64,000 nucleotides of DNA, from positions 194,546,816 to 194,610,815 of the forward strand of contig CP136066.1 in assembly GCA_032622095.1 (NCBI GenBank), in the 5' to 3' direction. The stretch comes from Siphonodentalium dalli. Taxonomy: Eukaryota; Mollusca; Scaphopoda; Gadilida; Siphonodentaliidae. How positions within the stretch are numbered: position 1 is the first letter of the stretch; each line of letters opens with the position of its first letter. Positions 34,427-47,200 of this stretch are shown here, one piece after another. The notes below the pieces were generated by a model that was not told the origin of the DNA, did not search any database, and worked only from the letters and a program-made list of their open reading frames with translations. Position numbers and translations under genes: made by a program.

Positions 34427-35461
34427 CTTGATGTGGCCTAAAGTGAAATAGATTATTAAAAAACAAGTGTTAATTAATAAGAGATATATATATATATATA
34501 ACCATGCGTTGTTTGTTCGATGCTATAATGTTCCCTGTCAGAACATCGCAAGGTTCCGAGGTTATGGACGGGTGGAATATGATCTCTACGGGCGTTGAGT
34601 AGAGATTCGTGTCATGATATAGGGTGAGACAATTATACAACAACCTCATATCGCTAACGCCCCTATCCACATTCCTAATACAAACACAAGGTACCCGATA
34701 TAAATTGAAGGGAATGGACATTACATACAATAATCAAAACAAAAACAATAGCTGATAAATAATTAATGTATTAAATATGTATTAATATCACAGTGCAATA
34801 ATTTGTGTAAACATAAAGATTTATTCATATTATTCATTCCATTTAGGAATATTATTTTGCTTTTTATTTGAATTTATGTAACATGTATATGTACATATAG
34901 AGACCAAATTCACATTTATTATCGCTCACAATGAAACGATTGTCGCCAAAATACAATTATTGTGGTATATATCCATGTGGTGGCGATACCCATACCAGAG
35001 TAATATTGATATATCCCAATTGGCTAAGGAATATCATACCAATATAATTTGATCTTACAATCCAAAACGCTCCACAGTGCTAACTATTCATCTGGAAGGG
35101 TGCATGACATACATGTAGGAATAATAATTGAGCTTCAGTGCAATTAAATTACGCTTCAGCGCAAAACTATTTCGCTTACAATGAATTGCGCCAAGCATAG
35201 TTATTAATAAATGTGAATTTGGCCTACCATATATATAAGTTAATTTAGGATTGCAATAAAAAATATATTTACCTCCAGATGTATAGTCAGAGCTACCGAC
35301 TCGTTCTACGTCGTCTATAATATTTAAAGGTACTCAAAGCCTTCGAAGTGTGTTCATGCGAACAAATATAACAGTCTGTAAACAACTATCATGTAAACGA
35401 ACAATGTAAACAACTATCAATTAAACGAACAAATAGATTGACTTTATTCTTATTTCCATTA

Positions 35462-35837
35462 TTAAAGACATATTATGTACTTGTTCGGGTGCGTGGAACT
35501 GATAAGTTAGTATTCATGAGCTATCACAACTGAAGGAATGTAACATTTTACTAACATCGCCGAAAAATTGAAGCAAATCGATCGTACGACTCCATAGAAA
35601 ACATCATCAGAACTACGCTCAATTGTAAATATTTACTACTCGAATCGGGACGCATCTATCTGCAATAAACTAACCAAAAATATTTCGCCATCGAGATTCA
35701 CTACATTTAATTCATATATAAGAATGACAGTGTGCGTTGTCAATCTGGATATACTATTTGTAAAAAATTACTACTTTGACAAGATTATTCTCCATTTCTG
35801 TTTGATCACCATACCGGAGTGTTTCATATCACTTTAA
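35462..35837 (+). mobile_element. TTAA-flanked MITE, family F4, copy 5, with empty site
   Basis: Unit copies 1 and 3 read 'ccattattaataagtctcta' here. In this copy that sequence is split at TTAA and the TTAA is duplicated. This is direct evidence for 4 bp TTAA insertion. Confidence 0.9.
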
Positions 35838-36501
35838 TAACTCTCTAATAATGAGATATCGCATGTCAAAAACATTTGTATGTAAAAATTATACTGTTGC
35901 AGCGGAATTACCGATAAGATCCCATTTAGTTTCACAAGGTACCAAAGTGTAATCAAACTGAAACTGTGGCGGTAAACATCGGCAAATATCAAGTCATTGG
36001 AACATATTCTGAAAATCACATTCAGACTAAAATATTTGAACTTACTACACGATTAGCGATGTTTGTTGACAAATCACTGTCAAAAACAGTTTTATTAACA
36101 CAATAATGGTTTCAACACGAGAAATTGTGTTATTAGAGAACTATCATTAATCAATAATCAATAAAAGAACAAAGCTTTATCCAAGTTATTATTAGTGGTG
36201 ATGTTTTTACAGAATTTTATATTTTTGCACATTTACGCACTGTGAGTGCCTTGGGTATAACATACTTTTGAGTCACAGCGACCTGTCAACATAGACGCTT
36301 CTGTCACCAGGAAATAATATGTCTTCTATTTATTTCTAACAAAAGGCATTGAAATGCTACTATTTTTAAAACATGGCAACATCTTTATTGAAATTCTATA
36401 AATTAAAGATAATGAAAACGTGTCTCAAACTGAAGAGTTTCATAAAATTTAATGTTGTTGGAAGTGTTGCCAAGAAAATATAGAGTATATTGAAGATATA
36501 A

Positions 36502-36687
36502 CTAATAGGACTTGAGGACTTTACCAAATTCTATCTGTCAAATGACGACCACTATGATATTAATTCAGTGAAGAAACATTACGAAAGTTATTGCGGCAAT
36601 TTCGATATGATGTTACCGCTGGGAGATCTCGATATAATCATCGAGTGGCGTATCAATGACAAATTATTTACTGGTTACAGAAACTAA
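36502..36687 (+). pseudogene. Coding-like relic in unit U copy 2
   Basis: An open frame of about 61 codons reads LIGLEDFTKFYLSND.. and ..SVKKHYESYCGNFDMM.. and ..IIIEWRINDKLFTGYRN, then stop. A ~46 bp deletion relative to copy 4 fuses the two frames seen separately elsewhere. No Met start and no known family. Confidence 0.3.
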
Positions 36688-37325
36688 ATCGTTCAAAGTG
36701 TCCTCATTAAAATAAATTATGGCCTTGACTGGTGTATAAAATACAATCTGTTATATATAACATACATAAGTTGTTCAGTATCAACGAATACAGAAATACA
36801 TGGCATTGGCTGCGGACACACGTACCACAGTAGCGATGGCATAGTAGGTGTGACAATTTATTATGGTGGAGTTTGGTGACAATTGGTCCGTCATAATTAT
36901 GTGCCATAGCTATCCATGTCGCCCACTGATTTTCCGCACAATGAGTCGGCTGGACCAATTAACCATTGCTTGATCTCTACTCATTACGTTTTGCTAAATT
37001 GTATTCACGACGATATATATAATTGCACGATAGATCGTCCAGAATTGTGTTCGACCATGGCCTGATGGCAATTCCTCATTGAATCACATTATCATTATTG
37101 TGGTACGTTTTTATATGATCTCAATGCATGCATGTTTATCTATACTTTTATTAATTTTATTAGTAAGAACAATCATGGCTGTTGAGATGGGTTATTCATT
37201 AAGTTATCAAGTGGACTTGTGTGTTAGCATGCAAAATATAACACTGCGTGATGAGTAAAGATCAACATCGACAAGACATTCAGGTAGACACATCATTGAG
37301 AGATCGACCGTCGCTGGTAGACTCA

Positions 37326-38183
37326 TCTATTATATATTTTGAAAGATCTGTGTGTGTGTGTATGTGTTTGTTTGTGTGTTTGAAATCGATGGACTCGAAA
37401 ACGACTAAGACAATTTCGATGAAATTTGGTATTTTAGGGTATTTTCGGCCGGAGACGAACATAGGCATATTTATTTGTCCGTGCGACGTCAACTTTTCAC
37501 GTGCGGAGGTCAAATCTGTTTTTACGCCGTTTTGCGCTAATATATTTCAGTTCGGTGCTCACAAATCGATACGATATAGCGCGAATAATAAATTGCCAGT
37601 CATATAATTTGCACGGTTAGAATCTGTGTGGCTTCATCTTTCCAACGATATATAATATGTATGTATCCGTTTTAGTTATCTGCCTCAATTATTAGGTACA
37701 AGTGGTGCGATCTTTTATCAGGATAAAATCAATGCGTAAATTCTATGACGTCGTCAGAGGTCATAAAGTTAGATTACGTTAACTCTCACCCTGCCGATGC
37801 ATTTGACTGTGTCGCGTTAACTCATCACCGGCCGAGGTATCCGCAAATGACATTGGGCTATATATCTCGGAAACGGGTGTAGCAATCGACTTGAAATTTG
37901 GTATGTGAATGTATCTTGCCCCGGATACGAATTTTATCGGGTCGCCGAGCACGTGCGACGCCAGCTTCGCGCATGCGCAGACGAGATCTCGGAAACGGGT
38001 TGAGATATTGACTTTAAATTTGGTATGTGAATGTATCTTGCCCCGGATACGAATTTTATCGGGTCGCCGAGCACGTGTGACACCAGCTTCGCGCAGGCGC
38101 AGACCAGATCTAGGAAACGGGTGGAGCAATCGACTTGAAATTTGGTTTTTTAATAGCCCGGACGAAGTCGGGTCACCTTCTAG
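37326..38183 (+). mobile_element. 858 bp non-autonomous Helitron, copy 1
   Basis: Starts TC (TCTATTATATATTTTGAAAG) and ends CTAG after a hairpin ('cccggac' gaa 'gtcggg'). Host bases are A at 37325 and T at 38184. The block 2 empty site reads 'gactcattgtgcg' (55582 onward). The interior holds a (GT)n tract near the 5' end and about 2.5 units of a ~120 bp repeat ('ggatacgaattttatcgggt', 'cgccgagcacgtg'). The identical-length inverted copy is at 42193-43050. No Rep/helicase ORF. Confidence 0.9.
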
Positions 38184-38198
38184 TTGTATATATATATA

Positions 38199-38737
38199 CA
38201 AATCACACTGTCGCCCGCTGACCCGGGAAACATTGTTTTTGTCGCCCGCCTGATGTTATATTGCAAGAATATCTCCAAACACAATACTGCAGTAACTCAT
38301 CTATTTCACATCACTACGACGTATTAAAAAATCATAGATCTTATATACCCCACGGATTCGCAAAACACACCAGTTGTGGTGTTTGCTAATTTGCATATAT
38401 TTTGTGAACACTAATATTCGAAATATTAAGTTGATACTTTTATCGGACAAGCGTTATTATTTACTTTTTACATCGAAACATCTCGGTGATTCAATTTGTT
38501 CATGTCGACATTATGATGCATGATTGAAAGAGATAATTCCTTGAGGTTGGTTGGTTATAAGTGTTCGCTGGTACACAACGTAATGCATACGTTTGTCGCG
38601 AATGAATGGTACTGTGCGCTTATCCTCCGCGATGTCTGCAATGTGATCATAGAAGTATTTTGTGTGAGGATCGCCATGAGCACTGACACATATGAATGTA
38701 CATTAATGAAATTGACAACTTCCCAATAGCTTTCGGG
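38199..38737 (-). repeat. Inverted copy of 26690-27215
   Basis: Runs from 'aaatcacactgtcgcccgct' to 'tagctttcgggga' and matches the reverse complement of the right part of the insertion in unit copy 1. It bridges the 858 bp Helitron and the left edge of duplication block 2. Confidence 0.85.
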
Positions 38738-38738
38738 G

Positions 38739-40400
38739 AATAATCAAAAAACGCAAACAATATCTGATAAATAATTTATTTATTAAATATGTATTAATAT
38801 CACAGTGCAATAATTTGTGCAAACTTACAGAAAAAATTCATATTATTCATTCCATTTAGGTATATTATTTAGCTTTTTATTTGAATTAATGTAATACGTA
38901 TATCTACATATAGAAACCAAATTCACATTTATTATCGCTATAATGAAACGATTGTCGGCAAAATGCAATTATTGTGGTATATATCCATGTGGTGGCGATA
39001 CCCACACCAGAGTAATATTGATTATCCCAATTGGCTAAGGAATATCATACCAATATAATTTGATCTTACAATCCAAAACACTCCACAGAGCTAACTATTC
39101 ATCTGGAAGGGTGCATGACATACATGTAGGAATAATAATTGAGCTTCAGTGCAATTAAATTGCGATTCAGCGCAAAACTATTTCGCTTACAATGAATTGC
39201 GCCAAGCATAGTTATTAATAAATGTGAATTTGGCCTCCCATACATATAAGTTAATTTAGGATTGCAAGTAAAAATATATTTGCCTCCAGATGTATAGTCA
39301 GAGCTACCGACTCGTTCTACACCGTCTATAATATTTAAAGATACTCAAAGCCTTCGAAGTGTGTTCATGCGAAATAATATAACAGTATGTAAACAACTAT
39401 CATGTAAACGAACAATGTAAACAACTATCATGTAAACGAACAAATAGATTGACTTTGTTCTTATTTCCATTATTAATAAGTCTCTAATAATGAGATATCG
39501 CATGTCAAAACCATTTTATGTAAACATTACTGTTGCAGCGGAATTAACGATAAAATCCAATTTAGTTTCACACGGTACCAAAGTGTAATCAAACGGTAAC
39601 CATTGGAAATTGTCAAATCATTCGAACATATTCTGAAAATCATATTCAGAATAAAATATTTGAACTTACTACAGGATTAGCAATGTTTGTTGACAAAAAC
39701 CGTTTTGTTAACATAATAATGGTTTAAACACGGGAAATTTTGTAATTAGAGAACTATCAATTATCAATGTAAGAACAAAGCTTTATCCATGTTATTATTA
39801 GTGGTGATGTTTATACAGAATTTTATATTTTTCCACATTTACCCACTGTGAGTGCCTTGGGTATAACATCATTTTGAGTCACACACAGCGACCCATCAAC
39901 ATAGAAGCATCTGTCACCAGGAAATAATGTCTTCGGTTTATTTCTTATACAAAAGGCATTGAAATGATACTATTTTTAAAACATGGCAACATCTTTATTG
40001 AAATTCTATCAATTAAAGATAATGAAAACGTGTTTCAAACTGAAGAGTTTCATAAAATGTAATGTTGTTGGAAGTGTTGCCAAGGAAATATAGAGTATAT
40101 TTAAAATAAAACTACTTGGACTTGAGGACTTGTCCCAAGTCTATCTGTCAAATGACGAATACTTTGAGACGGTTCTATGGTTCAAACGTACTATTAATTC
40201 AGAGGTACTATGATATTAATTCAGTGAAGAAACATTGAGAAAGTTATTGCCGAATTGCGATAAGATGTTAACGCTGGGAGAGCTCGATATAATCATCGAG
40301 TGAGTCGTATCAATGAGAAATTATTTACTGGTTACAGCAACTAAATCGTTGAAAGTGTCTTCATTAAAATAAATTGTGGCCTTGACTGGTGTATACAATA
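38739..40400 (+). repeat. Paralogous unit U, copy 3, and left end of duplication block 2
   Basis: Homology to 25309 onward starts abruptly at 'aataatcaaaaaacgcaaac'. It lacks the ~1.1 kb insertion of copy 1 but is otherwise nearly identical to it. Block 2 continues to 44278, then resumes at 49262 after the fold-back element. Confidence 0.9.
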
Positions 40401-40408
40401 CATAGAGG

Positions 40409-40549
40409 ATCTCAAACGAGCTACTATTTTATACGGAATTTATCAACCGAGTTCACTAAATTCGATTTGAGCCGAGGTTTACCGAGGCTCAAATAGAATT
40501 TAGTGGACGAGGTTGATAAATTACGTATAAAATAGAACGAGTTTGAGAT
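40409..40549. repeat. 141 bp hairpin, copy 2
   Basis: Duplicate of 28086-28226, with the same arms and central 'gagccgaggtttaccgaggc'. Confidence 0.85.
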
Positions 40550-41281
40550 ACTTTTTATCACATGATCATATAATCGCTAAAATTTTATCGAAAACAACAA
40601 TTAACTGCAGCCAGCGATCATTGTCCCAAAGAGCAGCGTGACGTCATTGCACGCGACGATATTAAACGTGTCTATTACGCTCGAATATTACATCGGAAAA
40701 TAGTGCTAATCATGTGATAAAATCTGATATATATATAACATACATGCACATAAGTTGTTCAGTAGCAACGAATACAGAAATACATTGGCAATGTTAATTC
40801 CTCAACCATTTATGTGGGGTTGTTCGCCAACAGTACACGTTGGACGCCGATAATTGGGGAGGGTGGGGTATTTTTACACTGAATGTTTTTGTAAAAAATG
40901 AGAAAGTTGTGGAAATGCCAATTTGTAGATGTAGATGTGGATGTTTATTTGTACAATAAATAAGAATTAATAACAATTTGTTAAAGATGGGAACAATTAT
41001 CTCTTCCTGAATACGTTTTATACAGTTTCCGGGGTATAAAATAATATATGAGACGAAGAAACCTGTCCCGAAACGCTTCTATTAATTAATATTCATTTTA
41101 TATCGACATTTTCTTATATAATGCTATAATCACTTGGGATATTTTTTCGTTACTATATTTATAACAGACCATAATCAAACGTTTGGGTGATATCCCGTTG
41201 TCTCGCTTGGATTTCTGGTACAGGAATTCAACCCACGATTTGTGTGTCTCCTCTGCGCGAGTATAGTCATCACACTCGCCT

Positions 41282-41485
41282 GAAGAATACTTTAATTATC
41301 GTAACCACAGAAGATGAAGAATACTGAAATTATCGTAACCACAAAAGGTGAAGAATACTGAAATTATCGTAACCACAGAAGGTGAAGAATACTGAAATTA
41401 TCGTAACCACAGGAGGTGAAGAATACTGAAATTATCGTAACCACAGAAGGTGAAGATTACTGAAATTATCGTGACCACAGAAGGT
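41282..41485 (+). repeat. 34 bp tandem array, 6 units
   Basis: Same unit as 28951-29120 with exactly one more repeat, 125 bp beyond the stop codon of the second 155-aa gene. Confidence 0.95.
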
Positions 41486-41609
41486 GCATACTCCAGTCTC
41501 ATATCCGAAGATAATCATATAATTATTTATCACATCTGCGTGCAAAAGGATCGCACTATTATTCTAAATTTGCCGTATATTTAGAGTATGTACCACATAC
41601 ATCGCATCA

Positions 41610-42077
41610 CTAGTAATCAGAATCGTCGTCGGAATAACATCCACCACCGCGTATTTTGATGGAGCGGCCATTGTTTTTTGTTGTATATTTTCTTCCGGGG
41701 ATTGAGCCTTCGTTAACAGGTACGTCGCTGATATGCCCAGAAGCTTCTAATTTTTTAAAGACATATAGCCGTCGATTACCCCCGGAGTACCATTCACCGT
41801 CCTTATATTCCACAGTTATAGTTGGAAAATTTTCAACAGAGTAATCTCCTCTTTGAATCTCACAGATGGTCTCGCTCAGTGATTTCCCAGAATCAAAGTA
41901 TCCTTTAATACTATCCTGGCTATAACGTATCTCCGATGGACTCAAGCTAAAAGCCATATTAATGATCAATCCTTGTGTTTTATTTGGCGGACAGTTAGTC
42001 AAAATATCCTTATTTTTATACAAGTTTAGCACTTGCGTTGTGAATATTCTCGACAAGAATCTACACGAAAATGCCAC
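41610..42077 (-). CDS. ParB/sulfiredoxin-like small protein, copy B (155 aa)
   Basis: The predicted protein is identical at every residue to that of 29245-29712. It has the same alternative starts (Met1 at 42077, Met41 at 41957), the same 'IRYSQDSI' and 'GNRRLYVFKKLE' core and the same acidic end. The identity also covers flanking non-coding DNA, so duplication is recent and does not by itself prove selection. The upstream region differs: an 858 bp Helitron sits at 42193-43050, about 60 bp beyond the putative TATA box, so this copy may be regulated differently. The array downstream has six rather than five 34 bp units. Fold assignment and role are uncertain, as for the other copies. Confidence 0.7.
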   Translation of the reverse strand: MAFSCRFLSRIFTTQVLNLYKNKDILTNCPPNKTQGLIINMAFSLSPSEIRYSQDSIKGYFDSGKSLSETICEIQRGDYSVENFPTITVEYKDGEWYSGGNRRLYVFKKLEASGHISDVPVNEGSIPGRKYTTKNNGRSIKIRGGGCYSDDDSDY

Positions 42078-42124
42078 AGGACCGCACGGGTTCGATATGA
42101 CAGTTTTTGTTTTTAAAATGGAAT

Positions 42125-42132
42125 CTTATATA
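42125..42132 (-). promoter_or_regulatory. Putative TATA box, ParB-like copy B
   Basis: Minus-strand TATATAAG, 48 bp upstream of Met1, as in copy A. Confidence 0.4.
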
Positions 42133-42192
42133 CGCAATTATATATCGAAAGGTTACAAATCAATAATCATGTATTGCATATATATATATATA

Positions 42193-43050
42193 CTAGAAGG
42201 TGACCCGACTTCGTCCGGGCTATTAAAAAACCAAATTTCAAGTCGATTGCTCCACCCGTTTCCTAGATCTGGTCTGCGCCTGCGCGAAGCTGGTGTCACA
42301 CGTGCTCGGCGACCCGATAAAATTCGTATCCGGGGCAAGATACATTCACATACCAAATTTAAAGTCAATATCTCAACCCGTTTCCGAGATCTCGTCTGCG
42401 CATGCGCGAAGCTGGCGTCGCACGTGCTCGGCGACCCGATAAAATTCGTATCCGGGGCAAGATACATTCACATACCAAATTTCAAGTCGATTGCTACACC
42501 CGTTTCCGAGATATATAGCCCAATGTCATTTGCGGATACCTCGGCCGGTGATGAGTTAACGCGACACAGTCAAATGCATCGGCAGGGTGAGAGTTAACGT
42601 AATCTAACTTTATGACCTCTGACGACGTCATAGAATTTACGCATTGATTTTATCCTGATAAAAGATCGCACCACTTGTACCTAATAATTGAGGCAGATAA
42701 CTAAAACGGATACATACATATTATATATCGTTGGAAAGATGAAGCCACACAGATTCTAACCGTGCAAATTATATGACTGGCAATTTATTATTCGCGCTAT
42801 ATCGTATCGATTTGTGAGCACCGAACTGAAATATATTAGCGCAAAACGGCGTAAAAACAGATTTGACCTCCGCACGTGAAAAGTTGACGTCGCACGGACA
42901 AATAAATATGCCTATGTTCGTCTCCGGCCGAAAATACCCTAAAATACCAAATTTCATCGAAATTGTCTTAGTCGTTTTCGAGTCCATCGATTTCAAACAC
43001 ACAAACAAACACATACACACACACACAGATCTTTCAAAATATATAATAGA
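42193..43050 (-). mobile_element. 858 bp non-autonomous Helitron, copy 2
   Basis: Reverse orientation. On the plus strand it reads CTAGAAGGTGACCCGACTTC and runs to '...aaaatatataataga'. Host bases (minus sense) are A and T. The empty site is at about 29823/29824 in block 1 ('atatatatagctcttttc'). Length equals the copy at 37326-38183, and the ~120 bp internal repeats are the same. Confidence 0.9.
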
Positions 43051-43608
43051 TATAGCTCTTTTCTGTTTCACATTCGGTTTCTATTTTCCCCATTCAGCGT
43101 GGACTGTATAAACCCATCCGGAATAAATTATGAGAGATCTGTTGTGAGGTGTTTACATGGTTTATATATAGCCGATTCTCATCGTCATAAGTATTGCGAC
43201 ATTATACGCAAGCATTACCACAACATATACCGAATACTCCGCATGTGCATGGTTTCTCAAGTCGACTTGTAGATACGCGAGATTTTATGTTCTTTTTTTG
43301 TTTTTTGTATATATGCATGAACCGGGTTTCTTTGATGAGTGTGAATACCTTCATATTGTGTGCCTTTCTCAGTAGCCAGATTCAGTTACAGGTACATGTA
43401 ACTTGTGTCACTGCGTCACTGATATGGAGATACACTTGGCGGGAAAAGTCACGCGATGTTACTGCGTCAAATATACACGATTTATATATGGACCCAATGT
43501 CTATCGAATATTGTACATAACAGTCGGACAGCGAAGACAAGCTGTCATAAGTGTGACCACCTATACACTTCATTTGGCTTCAATCAAAAATCATATCCCA
43601 GTCTTCCA

Positions 43609-43696
43609 CAGTCTAATAAAAACCAGACCGTTTTTCATTCAATCAATTTACGTAAGTTGATTGAAATGAAACACGGTCTGGTTTTATATTAGACTG
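43609..43696. repeat. 88 bp hairpin, copy B
   Basis: Duplicate of 30383-30470, with a substitution that makes 'aaaaaccagacc' pair better with 'ggtctggttttat'. Confidence 0.85.
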
Positions 43697-44278
43697 ATAA
43701 AAGAGTAACACAGAGTGTGACATTCATATAGTATAAATATAAAAAGTATAGATATATAAAGAATGCAGCTTGACAGTTCTGCAGAGGGACAAGATAGTGA
43801 ATAAACATAGCTTAGTAATGACTACTAAATATATACTCGTACCTTTATATATATATATACAAACATGAATAATCAACCCGTGCCATCACACCCTCCTCCC
43901 TCAACAGGACTGTCATATTGCTTAGGAAATACTAGTAAGAGAAACAACAGCTCTTCGCCACCTGAATCAAGTGACTTTGGTTGGCAATGGTAACACATGT
44001 TACAAGTTACACGTGGCTTAACCTTGATAATATATAAACAACGATATGTTTTTTCAAAATGTTCGATATATCTATACCGTCACTAGTCCGGTTTAGTCAC
44101 ACGTGCGTATAACTTGTAACGCGTGTTGCCATTGCCAACGAGACACCTGACTCGTGTGACGCGAGCTGACTTATTGCGACGTTGGCTTTTTTTTATGAAC
44201 AAAGAAGTCAAATTCTGGCAAATGAGACACATATCGAGATATTATTTTGAAGATTGCTTAAGTTATCATTTAGACAAC

Positions 44279-47200
44279 TAATCCAGGAGATATTGGTCGA
44301 CCTCTGCACCCCCCCCCAGGACTTAACTTCACCCCACTAATTTTCTTCCTTAAGGTCTCCTCTAATTTTTTTCACTTGTTAACAAGAAAAAAAAGTGGCC
44401 GAAGAGACTCCAGACAAGATGGCGTCCATCATGGCGGCCATTTTTTTTAAATGCACCAGGTCTCTTTGATCGCCATTATAGTAAAGATGATAGCACATGT
44501 GGTCTTGTTTTCCGCTCGATTCGTTATGCTAATATACAACCCTTACAAATTAGCCAAAAATCCGACACCAGAATCCAATATGGCGGCCAAGATGGCCGCC
44601 GAAATGTGGAAATATGCTATTTTTCTGACATGTTACCACCTTTCGTTTGTCTCTGTGGGAAAATGTTAGAATTTTTGCGTCCTGTTATATATTTATCATA
44701 TAGAGGAGTCATTGGCGAACACATGGGGACCATAATATGCATTCATTGCGGGATATTTTTGTCCGATATCACGTTTTCCCAAATGCCGGTATCATAGGTC
44801 AAAGCCGAATCTCCGTTAATAACGCGATGTTATGTTTCGAATCAATGAATGTTATTGCTATTATAACAACACCCATGCATATATATTTGCAGGAGATACT
44901 CGAGCTAGGATTCCTCTTATACATGAGTTGAGGAATATTTACCCAAATCCAAGATGGCGGCCAAAATGGCCACCAGAAATAAAAAATCACCGAAAATCGC
45001 TGATTTTAACATCAGTGACCATTATTGTCACGACAACTCCACACCTGCTTACTATTGTAAGTTGGGAACACTTAGGCGAAGAACTTTCCTTGTATCATAT
45101 CCAAATAAAATTCCCCCAAATCCAAAATGGCGCCCACAATGGCGGACAGATTTTGAAAAATCACCGAAATTCCCTCATATTCACATCATTGGGCATTATT
45201 GTCGAGACAACTCCATCCATGCGTACAGTTGAGTTGGAAATACTGAGGTGAAGTAATTACCTTACATCTCATGCAATAAATGGTTTTCCAAATCAAAGAT
45301 GGCGGCCAAAATGGCGACCGAAATTTGAAAACAAGTCTACATTCCTTTACTTTCTTACGATGGGCGTTATTGTTTCGCGATTTACATCCACCATTACATG
45401 TTGATATGGAATAGTGACATGAAGTATTCATTAAGGTTTGGCAATTGATACTCACAGCCAAGATAGCTGCTAAATTGGCGGCTAGAAATTGAAAAGAAAT
45501 CGATATTTTCACATATTAATTTCAACTTTTTGTCATAATATCGGTATGTATGGACGAAACTGTACATAAACCATCTACTAGTTCAACCTAAAGGTATCAA
45601 AACGCATAACATAGCTCGTATCCTTCTGGAAAGATGAAACACCACAATTAATATCGCGATGTGGCATTTCGAAATCCAGTCTCCACTTAGCGCCGATAAT
45701 GGCCGTAAGCGTAGGTGCGCCGAATAGTCATATCAGAACAATTACCTGATAACAGATTCTGATTTGCCACGTCACGTCCATGATTATCTGGACCAGCTTC
45801 CATTTCTTTGTCTGATAAATCTAGGTCGCTCACACCGACAAAGTATTCATCACTTCCTGGGAGTAGGGTCCCTCTAATCATAACGTTTCAAACAATTCAT
45901 TTTCCGGTGTCTAGCTTACAGAAGGTCATCTCTATGTATGTGTCTCTTACCCCATGTGATAACGACATGTACACCTGGCGAACCAGTTAGCTAGTCACTT
46001 GTCAATAGATGGTTCGTCAACTCACAAACTCAGCGAACGCATTGGCATATGTGGACAACTTCGACAGTGTTTCGAAGATTGCTAGCTGTCTCATTCCCTT
46101 GGACAGATGTCTATCTGCTAAGGAGAAGACCCTATTATACAGACTACCCACACTTCTTGACCATTATCCGAAGCAAACTGTGTGACGCCCCGCAGTTGTC
46201 TCGTCGAATATCTCCCAACAGAGAAGAACAATGCTCGCGGTGCTAGTTTGTGGACATGCGCCGTGACAGTGGGAATGAAATGGGCCACTGTATACACCAC
46301 CCTACACCTGGTGCATGTTTAAGATATCGAATGTCATGCGTGTCGGTTTTATTTGGTGTGGTAAGGTTGTATTCCACATCCGTTTCGAAGCCTTTCTGAT
46401 TCAACTACGTACACTTTTGTCTGGATAATAATATGCTAGCCTCCCTCAAAACAGTCGGATGGACTAAAGGATAATGTCTTTATAGCATGAATGTATGCGT
46501 GTTTTGTTATCCTCTCTCGGCGTTAGTGTCAGTATGTGGGCGGTATTATTCAAGAAAATGTCAGGAACTGTGGTGCATTTATTTCACTATGTATTTAAAG
46601 AACAATTTACAGTCTCGATGGCAATGGCTGTGGCCGTTGGGGAACGCGACCTTTATGATCATATAGCTTTATATATATATAACTTTAGAATATAGTAGTT
46701 AATGTCTCATGCAGGAAAATGGTCGCATTGGTGATGTTACCAAGAAATCACTTGGTGTACCAACGTTTGTTGAACTGAATGCAAGAGCTCATCAACGTAA
46801 CATTCCTCTGGATGTTCTTCGCGTTGAACATTTCACCCTTTTGTTGATGGCATTTGTACTTTCTTGAACCATACCACCCAACGTGCGTATGACATATCAA
46901 CCAACTACCAAAGTTATCGCCTTTAAGACTACACCCCAGTCTTGGTGGGGCTTATACAGCAGTAGCCAATGGCATACTCCTGGTCCAGTTGTTTAAGAAC
47001 GGCTTCCAAACGGATGGGAACATACAATCTTAGCATATACAAGGAAAGCAAAGCCACACATGAGATCCTGTCTGAATCTAAAACATAACAAAATAAGGGG
47101 CGGTGCAGTCATGGTCCAATTTCATTTCCACTATCATAACACATACCCACAAACGAGCACCGTGTGTATTGTTATCATCTGCTTGGGTCTGTTCGGTGAG

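Larger units (their letters stand above)
34427..36745 (+). repeat. Paralogous unit U, copy 2
   Basis: Full-length copy of the unit, with neither the Helitron nor the ~1.1 kb insertion of copy 1, but with an F4 MITE (35462-35837). It ends near 'ggccttgactggtgtataaa', where copies 1 and 3 carry the 28086-type hairpin insertion. Confidence 0.85.

Noticed and set aside
41962-42597. 211-codon plus-strand ORF, longest in the window
   Set aside because: Antisense to the ParB-like gene on its left and runs into the 858 bp Helitron; its second half is the Helitron's repeated non-coding unit.
44832-45251. 139-aa ORF and its 190-aa mirror at 48135-48707
   Set aside because: Both lie in the inverted arms of the fold-back element and read through ~170 bp tandem units; similarity between them is due to the inverted repeat.
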